From Streptomyces sp. OfavH-34-F (GTDB lineage Bacteria; Actinomycetota; Actinomycetes; Streptomycetales; Streptomycetaceae): a DNA stretch of 64,000 bases. The DNA lies in contig NZ_JAKRGC010000006.1 in assembly GCF_022347745.1 (NCBI RefSeq), positions 1 to 64,000 on the forward strand, written 5' to 3'. The notes below the pieces were generated by a model. The model did no database searches. It was not told where the DNA came from and saw only the letters and a program-made list of their open reading frames with translations. Position 1 is the stretch's first letter, and the number at the start of each line of letters is the position of its first letter. Shown here in pieces: positions 27,987 to 37,410 of the stretch. A program made the position numbers and the translations under genes.

Positions 27987-29219
27987 GTGCCGCCCGTGCC
28001 GCCGCCCGTATCGGCGCCCCCGAAACCCACCTGGGACCCCAAGCAGCCGGAGCCCCCGTACCCCTGGCTGCGCCCGACCATCCGCATACGGCTCACGCTG
28101 CTGTACGGCGGCATGTTCCTGATCGCGGGCATCCTGCTGCTGTCGATCATCTACATGCTCGCCGCCCAGGCCATGCACGTGGGCAGCGACCTGCCGTTCA
28201 AGATCGTCAGCGGCAAGGTGACCAGCGAGGTCTGCTACCTGCCGCAGAACGCCTCCGCGGACGACTTCAACGCCGCGGTGAACACCTGCGTCAACCATCA
28301 GCGCAAGGAGGCGCTGGACACCCTGCTCAACCGGTCGCTGCTCGCGCTCGTCGGTCTGAGCGTCATCGCCTTCGCCTTCGGCTACGCCATGGCGGGCCGG
28401 GTCCTCTCGCCGCTCGGCCGGATCACCCGCATCGCCCGCCGGGTGGCCGGCACCGACCTGTCCCGGCGCATCGAGCTGGACGGGCCCGACGACGAGCTGA
28501 AGGAGCTGGCCGACACCTTCGACGACATGCTGGACCGGCTGGAGCGGGCCTTCACCGCGCAGCAGCGGTTCGTGGGCAACGCGTCGCACGAGCTGCGCAC
28601 CCCGCTCGCGATCAACCGCACGCTGCTGGAGGTCCACCTCTCCGACCCCCAGGCCCCGCCCGAGCTCCAGCAACTGGGCAAGACGCTGCTGGCCACCAAC
28701 GAGCGCAGCGAGCAACTGGTCGAGGGCCTGCTGCTGCTCGCCCGCAGCGACAACCAGATCATCGAGCGCAAACCCGTGGACCTGGCCGAGGTCGCCTCGC
28801 GGGCCGTGGACCAGGCACGCGGGGAGGCCGAGGCCAAGGGCGTGGAGATGCGCGAGGAACTCGCCCCGGCCGTCGTCCAGGGCAACGGGGTCCTGCTGGA
28901 GCGCATCGCGCTGAACCTCGTCCAGAACGCCGTACGGTACAACGTGCCGGAGGACGGCTGGGTGGCCGTGAGCACGGAGCTGCTGCCCGGCCAGGCGGTG
29001 CTCGTCGTCTCGAACACGGGGCCGGTGGTGCCCGCCTACGAGATCGACAACCTCTTCGAGCCGTTCAGGCGGCTGCGTACGGAGCGGACGGGCAGCGACA
29101 AGGGGGTCGGGCTCGGACTGTCGATCGCGCGGTCCGTGGCCCGCGCCCACGGCGGCAGGATCATCGCGGAGCCCCGCGAAGGCGGGGGGCTTGTGATGCG
29201 TGTCTCACTGCCCGTCTGA
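27987..29219 (+). CDS. cutS: Sensor histidine kinase CutS
   Basis: GTG at 27987 (or 27996) gives 410 residues. A Pro-rich cytoplasmic start (to about residue 30), TM1 (LTLLYGGMFLIAGILLLSII), a short extracytoplasmic loop of about 60 residues with two Cys (SEVCYLP and NTCVNH), TM2, HAMP (GRVLSPLGRITRIARR), HisKA with FVGNASHELRTPLAI and a HATPase domain (LNLVQNAVRYNV, GVGLGLSIARSVARAHGG). The two extracellular Cys are the obvious candidates for redox or disulfide sensing; that link is an inference supported by my memory of recent CutRS work. Confidence 0.94.
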   Translation: MPPVPPPVSAPPKPTWDPKQPEPPYPWLRPTIRIRLTLLYGGMFLIAGILLLSIIYMLAAQAMHVGSDLPFKIVSGKVTSEVCYLPQNASADDFNAAVNTCVNHQRKEALDTLLNRSLLALVGLSVIAFAFGYAMAGRVLSPLGRITRIARRVAGTDLSRRIELDGPDDELKELADTFDDMLDRLERAFTAQQRFVGNASHELRTPLAINRTLLEVHLSDPQAPPELQQLGKTLLATNERSEQLVEGLLLLARSDNQIIERKPVDLAEVASRAVDQARGEAEAKGVEMREELAPAVVQGNGVLLERIALNLVQNAVRYNVPEDGWVAVSTELLPGQAVLVVSNTGPVVPAYEIDNLFEPFRRLRTERTGSDKGVGLGLSIARSVARAHGGRIIAEPREGGGLVMRVSLPV

Positions 29220-29304
29220 TCCGGCAGACGGGGCGGTTTGCGCACCGATTATTTTTTGTTCGCTTTGAGCGGAATTTTCGGGACCTGATCTCGAAGAAAC
29301 CGTG

Positions 29305-29318
29305 TGTGATCGATCACA
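29305..29318. promoter_or_regulatory. Perfect palindrome TGTGATCGATCACA
   Basis: A 14-bp perfect palindrome in the region after cutS and 308 bases before the DUF4193 start. The half-site TGTGA/TCACA recalls CRP/FNR sites but the central gap is four, not six, bases. It may be an operator for a gene nearby. Confidence 0.45.
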
Positions 29319-29445
29319 TGAGCGAACAGTCCATCCTCTACGCTCGGTGACCGGGGAAGTCGCCGGAAACCCGGCGAAACCCCAGGTTTTCAGGGGTGGG
29401 CATTACGGGAAGTACACGGGGTGGCGCCTGCCGAGGGTGCCGCCC

Positions 29446-29461
29446 GGACCGTGTACGGTCC
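29446..29461. promoter_or_regulatory. Inverted repeat GGACCGT-GT-ACGGTCC
   Basis: A 16-bp perfect inverted repeat 165 bases upstream of the DUF4193 gene, placed where an operator could act. The rest of 29220-29625 holds an AT-rich tract (29247-29258) after cutS and no credible gene. Confidence 0.45.
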
Positions 29462-29625
29462 CCATCGCCACCCAAGCCGATCACTCTCGAGCGGTCCTTT
29501 TGGGTGTCGATTGAGTAACAGACCTTGATGTGAGGCAAAATCTCCGCCTCAGGTCGGGCACAAGTCCGGCCTCTCACGCGTTACGAGCGCTGAGACACCG
29601 CAGACACCCAGAGGGGGAGAGCGAC

Positions 29626-29922
29626 ATGGCAACGGATTACGACACCCCACGCAAGACCGACGACGACGTCGATCAGGACAGCCTTGAAGAGCTGAAGGCG
29701 CGCCGGAGCGACAAGACGGCGTCCGCCGTCGACGTCGACGAGTTCGACGCGGCGGAGGGCCTGGAGCTGCCCGGCGCGGACCTGTCCAACGAGGAACTGG
29801 CCGTCCGGGTCCTGCCCAAGCAGGCCGATGAGTTCACCTGCATGAGCTGCTTCCTGGTGCACCACCGCAGCCAGCTGGCCCGCGAGAAGAACGGTCAGCC
29901 GATCTGCCGCGACTGCGACTGA
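29626..29922 (+). CDS. DUF4193 zinc-ribbon protein
   Basis: 98 residues with strong GAGGGGGAGAG ribosome site. The first two thirds are very acidic (DDDVDQDSLEELKARR, DVDEFDAAEG). The end carries two CxxC knuckles (FTCMSCFLVHH and ICRDCD) for one zinc. DUF4193 is nearly universal in Streptomyces and other actinobacteria and of unknown function; a role in binding nucleic acid or RNA polymerase is only a guess from the fold. Thirteen bases before the next gene, so likely cotranscribed. Confidence 0.9.
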   Translation: MATDYDTPRKTDDDVDQDSLEELKARRSDKTASAVDVDEFDAAEGLELPGADLSNEELAVRVLPKQADEFTCMSCFLVHHRSQLAREKNGQPICRDCD

Positions 29923-29935
29923 GGTCCGGTCGGCC

Positions 29936-30874
29936 GTGGCAGGGGACACACCGTTCCGCAAGCGGCGCCCGTGGGGCAGGAAGTCGTCCGAGGCGCATCA
30001 GGGCGGTACAGGCCCGGCAGAAGGCGTCCAGGCGCCTGCCGAGCGGTCCGCCCTGCCACCCTCGCCGGACGGACAGGAGGACGAGCGGGGCCTCTCGGCC
30101 TCGCTCGAAGCAGCCGGAGTAGCAAGGGAGGCGGCCCGCCAGGCTGCCTCGGCCGGTACGGCCGACAGGGCCGGAGAGACCGGCAGGACGGAGCCCGTGA
30201 CCGGGGCAGGCCGTCTGAACGCGGTGAAACGGGGAGTACGCAAGGGCGGGGAGAGCGCCGGGGCGGCGATCGGTCGCATCGCGGACCTGATCGTCCAAGT
30301 CGCTCCCCGCGTCCCTGTGCGCGATCTCGCCACCCTGCGCGCACAGTTTCCCGGCCTCGGGCCGGAGGAGATCGCCGACCGGCTGGTCGCGGGGGCGAGC
30401 CGCGCGACCGCCACCGTCGGCGCCGGCATCGGCGCGGCGGCCATGATGCCCGTACCACCGGCGATGTTCGCCGAGCTGACCGCCGAGATCACCGGCGTGG
30501 CCGCCATCGAGATGAAGCTCGTCGCCGAACTGCACGAGGTGTACGGACGCCGCCCTCCCGGCGGTCTCAGCCGGCGCACCACCGCCTACCTCACCGCGTG
30601 GACCGAGGAGCGCGGTATCGAGGTCACCAGCCCGTCCTCGCTGGACGGGGCGCTGAGCGGCCGGATGAAACGCGAACTGCGCCGCCAGATCATGAAACGC
30701 CTCGTGCGCGACCTGCCGAGCCTGGTCCCGTTCATGGTCGGTGCCGCGGTCGGCGCCTCCGTGAACCGGCGCGACACCAGAAAGCTCGCCGAGCGGGTCA
30801 GGAAGGACCTGCGCGCGAAGCAGATCCCCTGGGACCGCCTCACGCCCGGAGCGCCCGGAGCGGACGCCTCCTAG
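29936..30874 (+). CDS. Hypothetical protein, possible EcsC-like core
   Basis: GTG at 29936, 312 residues. The first 90 or so are low-complexity, charged and probably disordered. From about 105 on, the protein resembles EcsC-type domains: RIADLIVQVAPRVPVRDL, a small hydrophobic helix around GAGIGAAAMMPVPPAMFAELTAE, then ELHEVYG and an RRQIMKRLVRDLPSLVPFMVGAAVGAS segment that could be membrane-inserted. It follows the DUF4193 gene and its stop overlaps the convergent DUF3093 stop by four bases (CTAG). Function unknown. Confidence 0.75.
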   Translation: MAGDTPFRKRRPWGRKSSEAHQGGTGPAEGVQAPAERSALPPSPDGQEDERGLSASLEAAGVAREAARQAASAGTADRAGETGRTEPVTGAGRLNAVKRGVRKGGESAGAAIGRIADLIVQVAPRVPVRDLATLRAQFPGLGPEEIADRLVAGASRATATVGAGIGAAAMMPVPPAMFAELTAEITGVAAIEMKLVAELHEVYGRRPPGGLSRRTTAYLTAWTEERGIEVTSPSSLDGALSGRMKRELRRQIMKRLVRDLPSLVPFMVGAAVGASVNRRDTRKLAERVRKDLRAKQIPWDRLTPGAPGADAS

Positions 30875-31329
30875 GCGGGCACCGCCGCGTGCAGGGCCGC
30901 GACGAGCGCCTGCGGGTCGCGCGTGGAGAGGTAGACGTACGGGGTCGGGTCCTGCGGGTCCGTGACCTCCACCCGCACCGCCGTCGGGATGTAGCTGCGC
31001 AGCAGCATGAACGCCCTCGGGTCCGCCTTGTACGTGCGCCAGGCGCGCGCCTCCTCGGCGTCCAGCACCGTGGCCTCCCCGAGCGCCGAGACCGGGATCC
31101 GCGCGTCCCCGGCGACCAGCGCACCCGCCACCACCCGGATGCGGGCGGAGCCGTACGCGCTGACCGCCACGGCCGACAGGGCCGTGCCCCCGGCGAGGCC
31201 GCCGAGCAGCGGCAGGGTGCCCAGCGGCAGCAGCATCAGCGCGCACGCGAGGCCGATCAGGACGGCGATCAGCCACCACGAACGGGGAGCGGTGAGGCGT
31301 TCGTCGAAAGGCTGGGTGGAAGGCTGCAT
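30871..31329 (-). CDS. DUF3093 membrane protein
   Basis: 152 residues: a short N-terminal tail, two close hydrophobic helices (about 18-60, WWLIAVLIGLACALMLLPLG then LLGGLAGGTALSAVAVSAY), then a soluble domain with GEATVLDAEEARAWRTYKAD and PYVYLSTRDPQALVAAL, the typical DUF3093 core. Family function unknown; it is conserved beside dut and DUF4193 genes in actinobacteria. Its stop shares the palindrome CTAG with the convergent upstream gene's stop. Confidence 0.88.
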   Translation of the reverse strand: MQPSTQPFDERLTAPRSWWLIAVLIGLACALMLLPLGTLPLLGGLAGGTALSAVAVSAYGSARIRVVAGALVAGDARIPVSALGEATVLDAEEARAWRTYKADPRAFMLLRSYIPTAVRVEVTDPQDPTPYVYLSTRDPQALVAALHAAVPA

Positions 31330-31387
31330 GGCTCCAAGCTTGGCACGGCGCGACCGGCGGCTACCCGCGCGGGTAAGGTCTGCGCCT

Positions 31388-31972
31388 GTGAGTGGAACAT
31401 CTGCGGCTCTGACGCCCCCGGCCGACGCGGTGAAACCGGTCCGGCACCCCGACGCCCCGGCCCCCGGCGAGCTTCTCGGCGCGCACTACGAGCACTGCTT
31501 CGGCTGCGGCTCCGGCCAGGCCCACGGACTGCACCTCCAGGCCCGCGCCGAGGAGGGTGTCCGGGTCACCGCCGAGTTCACCGTGCAGGAGGCCCACCAG
31601 GGCGCTCCGGGCCTCGCGCACGGCGGTGTGCTGGCGACCGCGCTGGACGAGACGCTGGGCTCGCTGAACTGGCTGCTGCGGGTGATCGCGGTGACCGGGC
31701 GGCTGGAGACCGACTTCGTGCGGCCCGTCCCGGTCGGCACCGTGCTGTTCCTCGACGCCGAGATCACCGCCGTGCACGGGCGCAAGCTCTACTCGCGGGC
31801 GGTCGGCCGCATCGGCGGCCCGGACGGGCCGGTGGCCGTGCGCGCCGACGCCCTGTTCATCGAGGTCAAGGTGGACCACTTCATCGACAACGGCCGGCCG
31901 GCCGAGATCCAGGCCGCCATGGCCGACCCCGACCAGGTCAAGCGCGTCCGCGCCTTCGAGGTGAACCCCTGA
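31388..31972 (+). CDS. Hotdog-fold thioesterase
   Basis: GTG at 31388 gives 194 residues. Core: EHCFGCGSGQAHGLHL, then GAPGLAHGGVLATALDETLGSLNW with the HGG and the likely catalytic Asp/Glu, and RLETDFVRPVPVGTVL. It belongs to the 4HBT/PaaI superfamily and should hydrolyse an acyl-CoA thioester. The CFGCG motif near residue 40 is frequent in this actinobacterial subgroup. Its stop overlaps the dut start (TGATG), so the two are coupled. Confidence 0.85.
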   Translation: MSGTSAALTPPADAVKPVRHPDAPAPGELLGAHYEHCFGCGSGQAHGLHLQARAEEGVRVTAEFTVQEAHQGAPGLAHGGVLATALDETLGSLNWLLRVIAVTGRLETDFVRPVPVGTVLFLDAEITAVHGRKLYSRAVGRIGGPDGPVAVRADALFIEVKVDHFIDNGRPAEIQAAMADPDQVKRVRAFEVNP

Positions 31973-32505
31973 TGCGCCACCCCGTGGACGTCCTCATCCG
32001 CCGGGTGGACCCGGAGGTCCCGCTGCCCTCCTACGGCCACCCCGGCGACGCCGGCGCCGATCTCGTGACCACCGAGGCCGCCGAACTGGCGCCGGGGGAG
32101 CGGACCGTGCTGCCGACCGGGGTTTCGATCGCCCTGCCGGACGGGTACGCCGCGTTCGTGCACCCACGATCCGGTCTCGCCGCCCGCTGCGGAGTCGCCC
32201 TGGTGAATGCCCCGGGGACGGTCGATGCCGGGTACCGTGGAGAGATCAAGGTGATCGTCATCAATCTCGACCCGCGGGAGACCGTGCGGTTCGAGCGGTT
32301 CGACCGGATTGCCCAACTGGTTGTTCAGCAGGTCGAGAAGGTGCGCTTCCACGAGGTGTCGGAGCTTCCCGGCTCGGCGCGGGGCGAGGGGGGCTTCGGA
32401 TCCACCGGCGGTCATGCCGCCGTTGATGTTGATGGCGTCCGGGGCGGGGTTCCCCAGGGCGGGAACAGCTACGCTTCGGTCGAATCCGACCGGGAAGGAC
32501 AGTGA
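31972..32505 (+). CDS. dut: dUTP diphosphatase
   Basis: 177 residues with all five trimeric dUTPase motifs in order: HPGDAGADL, HPRSGLAARCG, GTVDAGYRGEIKVIVINL, RFDRIAQLVVQ and the flexible C-terminal RGEGGFGSTGG. It hydrolyses dUTP to dUMP, which keeps uracil out of DNA and feeds thymidylate synthesis. A tail of about 25 residues follows motif 5 and is probably disordered. Coupled to the upstream thioesterase and one base before the DUF3710 gene start. Confidence 0.96.
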   Translation: MRHPVDVLIRRVDPEVPLPSYGHPGDAGADLVTTEAAELAPGERTVLPTGVSIALPDGYAAFVHPRSGLAARCGVALVNAPGTVDAGYRGEIKVIVINLDPRETVRFERFDRIAQLVVQQVEKVRFHEVSELPGSARGEGGFGSTGGHAAVDVDGVRGGVPQGGNSYASVESDREGQ

Positions 32506-32506
32506 C

Positions 32507-33265
32507 GTGTTCGGACGTCGCAAGAACAGTGGTGCCGCCGATGACCAGGCGGCCGAGGCGCGCGAGGCCGAGCAGGTCGTCGACGAGCAGACCGAGGGCG
32601 AGCCGCGCCGGACGAACCTTCCGCCGGCTCCGCGCCCGGACGGCCCGTGGGACATCAGCGAGGTGTCCCAGCCCGGCGACGGCCGGGTGGACCTGGGCGG
32701 CATCTTCGTGCCCGGCGTCGAGGGCATGGAGCTGAGGGTCGAGGTCGCCGGTGACGCGATCGTCGCGGCCACCGTCGTGCTCCGCGACAGCGCGATCCAG
32801 CTCCAGGCGTTCGCCGCCCCCAAGAAGGAGGGCATCTGGGGCGAGGTCCGCGAGGAGATCGCCGCGGGCATCACCCAGCAGGGCGGCGTCATCGACGAGG
32901 TCGAGGGCCCGCTGGGCTGGGAGCTGCGCGCGCAGGTCCCCGTACAGCTCCCCGACGGGACGAACGGCGTGCAGCTGGTGCGGTTCGTCGGCGTGGACGG
33001 CCCGCGCTGGTTCCTGCGCGGTGTGATCTCCGGCCAGGGCGCCGTGCAGCCGGAGGCCGCCGGGCTCCTGGAGACGGTCTTCCGCGACACCGTGGTGGTC
33101 CGCGGCGAGGGCCCGATGGCCCCGCGCGACCCGATCGTCCTCAAGCTCCCCAACGACGCCCAGATGGTCCCCGAGGGCGTGCAGCAGGAGGAGCAGGAGG
33201 GCTCCCGCTTCTCCGGCGGCATGGCGGGCCTGCAGCGCGGCCCCGAGATCACCGAGGTGCGCTGA
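32507..33265 (+). CDS. DUF3710 protein
   Basis: GTG at 32507 after GGAAGGACAG, 252 residues. A charged start ([22 protein letters not shown]) leads into the conserved DUF3710 body: [51 protein letters not shown]. No membrane segment. This actinobacterial family always sits by dut and is of unknown function. Ends before a strong terminator; the downstream members of this conserved run resume only at 42431, beyond the kdp cluster. Confidence 0.9.
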   Translation: MFGRRKNSGAADDQAAEAREAEQVVDEQTEGEPRRTNLPPAPRPDGPWDISEVSQPGDGRVDLGGIFVPGVEGMELRVEVAGDAIVAATVVLRDSAIQLQAFAAPKKEGIWGEVREEIAAGITQQGGVIDEVEGPLGWELRAQVPVQLPDGTNGVQLVRFVGVDGPRWFLRGVISGQGAVQPEAAGLLETVFRDTVVVRGEGPMAPRDPIVLKLPNDAQMVPEGVQQEEQEGSRFSGGMAGLQRGPEITEVR

Positions 33266-33282
33266 CCCGCACACCCGACACC

Positions 33283-33326
33283 GGCCGGTGGGCCGTACCC
33301 CTTCTTGGGGGTGCGGCCCACCGGCC
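33283..33326 (+). terminator. Terminator of the dut-DUF3710 operon
   Basis: GGCCGGTGGGCCG-TACCCC (from 33283) pairs with GGGGTGCGGCCCACCGGCC (to 33326) with one G-T wobble around TTCTT: a stem of about 19 bp. Confidence 0.88.
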
Positions 33327-33479
33327 GTTGCGCGTACGGGAGGCGTATGGGGGACGTACAGGCGGCGTCAAGGACGCGCCCACTCCCGTAAAGGAGGCAT
33401 CAACGCAGGTCACAGCGGTGCCGGCGGGAGGTTTGCTCATGGGGTCCGAAACATCGACACCTCAGTCCGGGAGCATCCG

Positions 33480-33563
33480 ATGGCCGACGCGGCCTTCGTC
33501 CTCACCACCATCGCGGTCTTCGCGCTGGTGGCACTCGTCGCCAAGGGGGTGGCGAAGCTGTGA
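33480..33563 (+). CDS. 27-residue membrane peptide upstream of kdpF
   Basis: Reads [20 protein letters not shown] then AKGVAKL: one hydrophobic helix with a basic C-terminal tail, close in size and shape to KdpF but different in sequence. GGGAG precedes the ATG. Its stop overlaps the kdpF GTG (GTGA, 33560-33563), so it is coupled to the kdp operon. It could be a second small subunit that stabilises KdpFABC, or an uptake regulator. Coding is supported by coupling, ribosome site and composition; function is inferred. Confidence 0.7.
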   Translation: MADAAFVLTTIAVFALVALVAKGVAKL

Positions 33564-33649
33564 CCGCGGACAACGTGGCCGGCCTCGTCGTGGCCGCCGC
33601 CCTGCTGGGCTACCTCGTCCTCGCCCTCCTCTTCCCCGAGAGGTTCTGA
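33560..33649 (+). CDS. kdpF: K+-transporting ATPase subunit KdpF
   Basis: 29 residues: [20 protein letters not shown] then LALLFPERF. The single helix and the C-terminal LFPERF are the KdpF signature. It stabilises the KdpABC complex in the membrane. Starts within the stop of the 27-residue peptide; kdpA follows six bases later. Confidence 0.88.
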   Translation: MTADNVAGLVVAAALLGYLVLALLFPERF

Positions 33650-33655
33650 GCCGAC

Positions 33656-35320
33656 ATGAGCCCCGTCCTCTCCGGTGTGCTCCAGCTCCTCGCGCTCGTG
33701 GTGGCGCTGGGGCTGGCGTACCGCCCACTCGGCGACCACATGGCCCGGGTCTACACCTCGGCCCACCATCTGCGGGCCGAGCGGTGGATCTACCGGGCGA
33801 TCGGCGCCGACCCCACCGCGCGGATGCGCCAGGCCGCCTATCTGCGCGGCGTCCTCGCCTTCTCCGCCGTCGGCGTCCTCTTCCTGTACCTGCTGCAACG
33901 GCTCCAGGGCGCCCTGCCCGGCTCGCTCGGCTTCTCCTCGATCGACCCCGACCAGGCGTTCAACACGGCCGCCTCGTTCGTCGCGAACACCAACTGGCAG
34001 TCGTACGCCGGCGAGCAGACCATGGGCCACGTCGTGCAGACCGGCGGCCTCGCCGTGCAGAACTTCCTCTCCGCCGCCGTCGGCATGGCCGTCGCCGTCG
34101 CCCTCGTCCGCGGGTTCGCCGCCTCCCGCACCGGGGAACTCGGCAACTTCTGGTGCGACCTGGTGCGCGGCACCGTACGCGTCCTGCTGCCGCTGGCCGC
34201 GGTGAGCGCGCTCGTCCTCGTCGCCTGCGGGGCGATACAGAACTTCGCCGGCATCCACGAGGTCGGGCAGTTCACGGGCGGCGGCCAGCAGTGGAACGGC
34301 GGCGCGGTCGCCTCCCAGGAGGCCATCAAGGAGCTGGGCACCAACGGCGGCGGCTACTTCAACGCCAACGCCGCCCACCCCTTCGAGAACCCCACCGGCC
34401 TGTCCAACCTCTTCGAGATCTTCCTGATCCTCGTCATCCCGTTCGCGCTGACCCGCACCTTCGGCCGCATGGTGGGCTCCGTCCGGCAGGGGTACGCGCT
34501 CCTGGGCACCATGCTCGTCTTCTGGCTCGGCTTCTCCGCGCTGATGATGTGGACCGAGTCCGCCCACCACGGCCCCGCGTTCTCGCTCGCGGGCGGCGCC
34601 ACCGAGGGCAAGGAGACCCGGTTCGGCATCGGCGGCTCGTCACTGTTCGCCGTGGCCACCACCCTCACCTCCACCGGCGCCGTGAACTCCGCCCACTCCT
34701 CGTACACCGGCCTCGGCGGCGGCATCACGCTGCTCGGCATGCAGCTCGGCGAGATCGCCCCCGGCGGCGTCGGCTCCGGGCTGTACGGCATGCTGATCAT
34801 GGCGCTCGTCGCGGTGTTCCTGGCGGGCCTGATGGTCGGCCGCACACCCGAATACCTCGGCAAGCGGATCGGCACCCGCGAGATCCAGCTCGCCGCCTGC
34901 TACCTCCTCGTCACCCCCGCCCTGGTGCTCGGGCTCACCGCCGCGGCCGTCGCCCTGCCCGCCCCGTCCGGCTCGACGGCCAACCCCGGGGCGCACGGCT
35001 TCTCCGAGATCCTGTACGCCTACACCTCCGGCGCCAACAACAACGGCTCGGCGTTCGCCGGACTGGCCGCCGACACCCCGTGGTTCAACACCACCCTCGG
35101 GCTCGCCATGCTGCTGGGCCGCTTCCTGCCCATGGTGTTCGTCCTCGCCCTGGCCGGCTCGCTGGCCGGGCAGCGGCCCGTACCGGCCACCTCCGGCACC
35201 GTCCCCACCCACACCCCGCTGTTCGGCGCGCTGCTGGCCGCGGTCGTGGTGGTCGTCGCCGGCCTGACCTACTTCCCGGCCCTCGCCCTGGGCCCGCTCG
35301 CCGAAGGACTCGCGCCATGA
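33656..35320 (+). CDS. kdpA: K+-transporting ATPase subunit KdpA
   Basis: 554 residues, normal length, about ten membrane helices. Recognised: [18 protein letters not shown], one of the selectivity-filter repeats, [39 protein letters not shown] and [14 protein letters not shown]. KdpA is the channel-like subunit that binds and conducts K+. Its stop overlaps kdpB by ATGA. Confidence 0.97.
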   Translation: MSPVLSGVLQLLALVVALGLAYRPLGDHMARVYTSAHHLRAERWIYRAIGADPTARMRQAAYLRGVLAFSAVGVLFLYLLQRLQGALPGSLGFSSIDPDQAFNTAASFVANTNWQSYAGEQTMGHVVQTGGLAVQNFLSAAVGMAVAVALVRGFAASRTGELGNFWCDLVRGTVRVLLPLAAVSALVLVACGAIQNFAGIHEVGQFTGGGQQWNGGAVASQEAIKELGTNGGGYFNANAAHPFENPTGLSNLFEIFLILVIPFALTRTFGRMVGSVRQGYALLGTMLVFWLGFSALMMWTESAHHGPAFSLAGGATEGKETRFGIGGSSLFAVATTLTSTGAVNSAHSSYTGLGGGITLLGMQLGEIAPGGVGSGLYGMLIMALVAVFLAGLMVGRTPEYLGKRIGTREIQLAACYLLVTPALVLGLTAAAVALPAPSGSTANPGAHGFSEILYAYTSGANNNGSAFAGLAADTPWFNTTLGLAMLLGRFLPMVFVLALAGSLAGQRPVPATSGTVPTHTPLFGALLAAVVVVVAGLTYFPALALGPLAEGLAP

Positions 35321-37404
35321 CCCCCCATACGCGACAGCAGGAGCACTCCGGGACCGCGGCCGGGCGGCGGGCCCGTCCTGGCGCCGCGCTGTCCGACCCC
35401 CGGACGCTCGTCGCCGCACTGCCCCAGGCGGTGCGCAAACTCCACCCACGGACGATGGCAGCCTCACCCGTCATGTGCGTGGTGCTGGCCGGCTCCGTCG
35501 TCACCACCGTGCTCGCCGCCCGCGACCCCGGCGACCTGTTCGGCTGGGCGATCGCCGGCTGGCTGTGGCTGACCACGCTCTTCGCCAATCTCGCCGAAGC
35601 CGTCGCCGAAGGACGCGGCAAGGCGCAGGCCGACACCTTGCGGCGGGCGAAGACGGACACCGTCGCCCGCCGGCTGACCGGCGGACGCGAGGAACGGGTC
35701 GCCGGCACCGACCTGCGCGTCGGCGACCTGGTCGTCTGCGAGGCGGGCGACCTCATCCCCGGCGACGGGGACGTCGTGGAAGGCGTGGCCGGCGTGGACG
35801 AGTCCGCGGTGACCGGCGAGTCCGCCCCGGTCATCCGCGAGTCCGGCGGCGACCGCAGCGCCGTCACCGGCGGTACGAAGGTGCTCTCCGACCGCGTCGT
35901 CATCCGGATCACCACCGAACCCGGCAGGACGTTCATCGACCGGATGATCGCCCTGGTGGAGGGCGCCGCCCGGCAGAAGACCCCCAACGAGATCGCCCTG
36001 AACATCCTGCTGGCGTCCCTGACGATCGCCTTCCTCCTCGCCGTGGTCACCCTCCAGCCGTTCGCCGTGTACGCGGGCGGCGAGCAGTCCGTCATCGTGC
36101 TGACCGCGCTGCTGGTCTGCCTCATCCCGACCACCATCGGCGCACTGCTCTCCGCGATCGGCATTGCGGGCATGGACCGGCTGGTGCGGCGCAACGTGCT
36201 CGCGATGTCCGGGCGTGCCGTCGAGGCGGCCGGTGACGTCTCGACGCTGCTGCTCGACAAGACCGGCACCATCACCCACGGCAACCGCCGCGCCACCGGC
36301 CTGCTGCCCGCCGACGGGGTCACCGGCGCCGAACTGGCGCGGGCCGCCCGGCTCGCCTCGCTGGCCGACGAGACCCCCGAGGGCCGGTCCGTGGTCGCCC
36401 TCGCCGAGGAGCGGTACGGGCCCGGCGGAGACCGCGCGGACGAGCTGTCCGGCGCCACCTGGGTCGCCTTCACCGCCCGCACCCGCATGTCCGGCGTGGA
36501 CGTGGCCGGGCGCAGCGTCCGCAAGGGCGCCGCCACAGCGGTCTCCGCCTGGGTGCGCGAGCGGGGCGGGACCGTCCCCGACGAGGCACGCCGGGGCGCC
36601 GACCGCATCGCGGCGCAGGGCGGCACGCCGCTCCTGGTGGCCGTCGAGGACGAGCGAGGGGCGCGGGTCCTGGGTGTCGTCCACCTCAGGGACGTGGTCA
36701 AGGAGGGCATGCCGGAGCGGTTCGCCGAGCTGCGCCGGATGGGCATTCGCACCGTGATGATCACCGGCGACAACCCGCTCACCGCGAAGGCCATCGCCGA
36801 GGAGGCCGGAGTCGACGACTTCCTCGCCGAGGCCACGCCCGAGGACAAGATGGCCCTCATCAAGCGGGAGCAGGCCGGCGGCGCGCTCGTCGCGATGACC
36901 GGCGACGGCACCAACGACGCCCCGGCGCTCGCTCAGGCCGATGTCGGCGTGGCCATGAACAGCGGGACCTCGGCCGCCAAGGAGGCCGGGAACATGGTCG
37001 ACCTGGACTCCGACCCGACCAAGCTCATCGAGATCGTGGAGATCGGCAGGCAGCTCCTCGTCACCCGCGGCGCGCTCACCACGTTCTCGCTGGCCAACGA
37101 CGTCGCCAAGTACTTTGCGATCATCCCCGCCATGTTCGCCGCCGTGTATCCGGGCCTGGACCGGCTCAACGTCATGGACCTCTCCTCGCCCCGGACCGCG
37201 ATCCTCTCCGCCGTCGTCTTCAACGCGCTGATCATCGTCGCGCTCGTACCGCTCGCCCTGCGGGGCGTCCGCCACCGGCCCGGCGGCGCGGCGGCCCTGC
37301 TCCGGCGCAACCTCGCCGTCTACGGCATCGGCGGCCTCCTCGCGCCCTTCGCCGGCATCAAGCTCATCGACCTGCTCCTCTCCCTCCTCCCCGGAATCGG
37401 CTGA
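35317..37404 (+). CDS. kdpB: K+-transporting P-type ATPase subunit KdpB
   Basis: 695 residues. Actuator motif [12 protein letters not shown] (TGES at 166-169; its Ser is the inhibitory phosphorylation site known in E. coli), phosphorylation motif [13 protein letters not shown] with Asp314, and hinge [12 protein letters not shown]. The N-terminal 45 residues are hydrophilic. KdpB hydrolyses ATP to drive high-affinity K+ uptake with KdpA. Six bases separate it from kdpC. Confidence 0.97.
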   Translation: MTPHTRQQEHSGTAAGRRARPGAALSDPRTLVAALPQAVRKLHPRTMAASPVMCVVLAGSVVTTVLAARDPGDLFGWAIAGWLWLTTLFANLAEAVAEGRGKAQADTLRRAKTDTVARRLTGGREERVAGTDLRVGDLVVCEAGDLIPGDGDVVEGVAGVDESAVTGESAPVIRESGGDRSAVTGGTKVLSDRVVIRITTEPGRTFIDRMIALVEGAARQKTPNEIALNILLASLTIAFLLAVVTLQPFAVYAGGEQSVIVLTALLVCLIPTTIGALLSAIGIAGMDRLVRRNVLAMSGRAVEAAGDVSTLLLDKTGTITHGNRRATGLLPADGVTGAELARAARLASLADETPEGRSVVALAEERYGPGGDRADELSGATWVAFTARTRMSGVDVAGRSVRKGAATAVSAWVRERGGTVPDEARRGADRIAAQGGTPLLVAVEDERGARVLGVVHLRDVVKEGMPERFAELRRMGIRTVMITGDNPLTAKAIAEEAGVDDFLAEATPEDKMALIKREQAGGALVAMTGDGTNDAPALAQADVGVAMNSGTSAAKEAGNMVDLDSDPTKLIEIVEIGRQLLVTRGALTTFSLANDVAKYFAIIPAMFAAVYPGLDRLNVMDLSSPRTAILSAVVFNALIIVALVPLALRGVRHRPGGAAALLRRNLAVYGIGGLLAPFAGIKLIDLLLSLLPGIG

Positions 37405-37410
37405 CCCGTC

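Noticed and set aside
29302-29514. Possible 70-residue gene between cutS and the DUF4193 gene
   Set aside because: No ribosome site, no domain, and it covers both palindromes; more likely a regulatory region.
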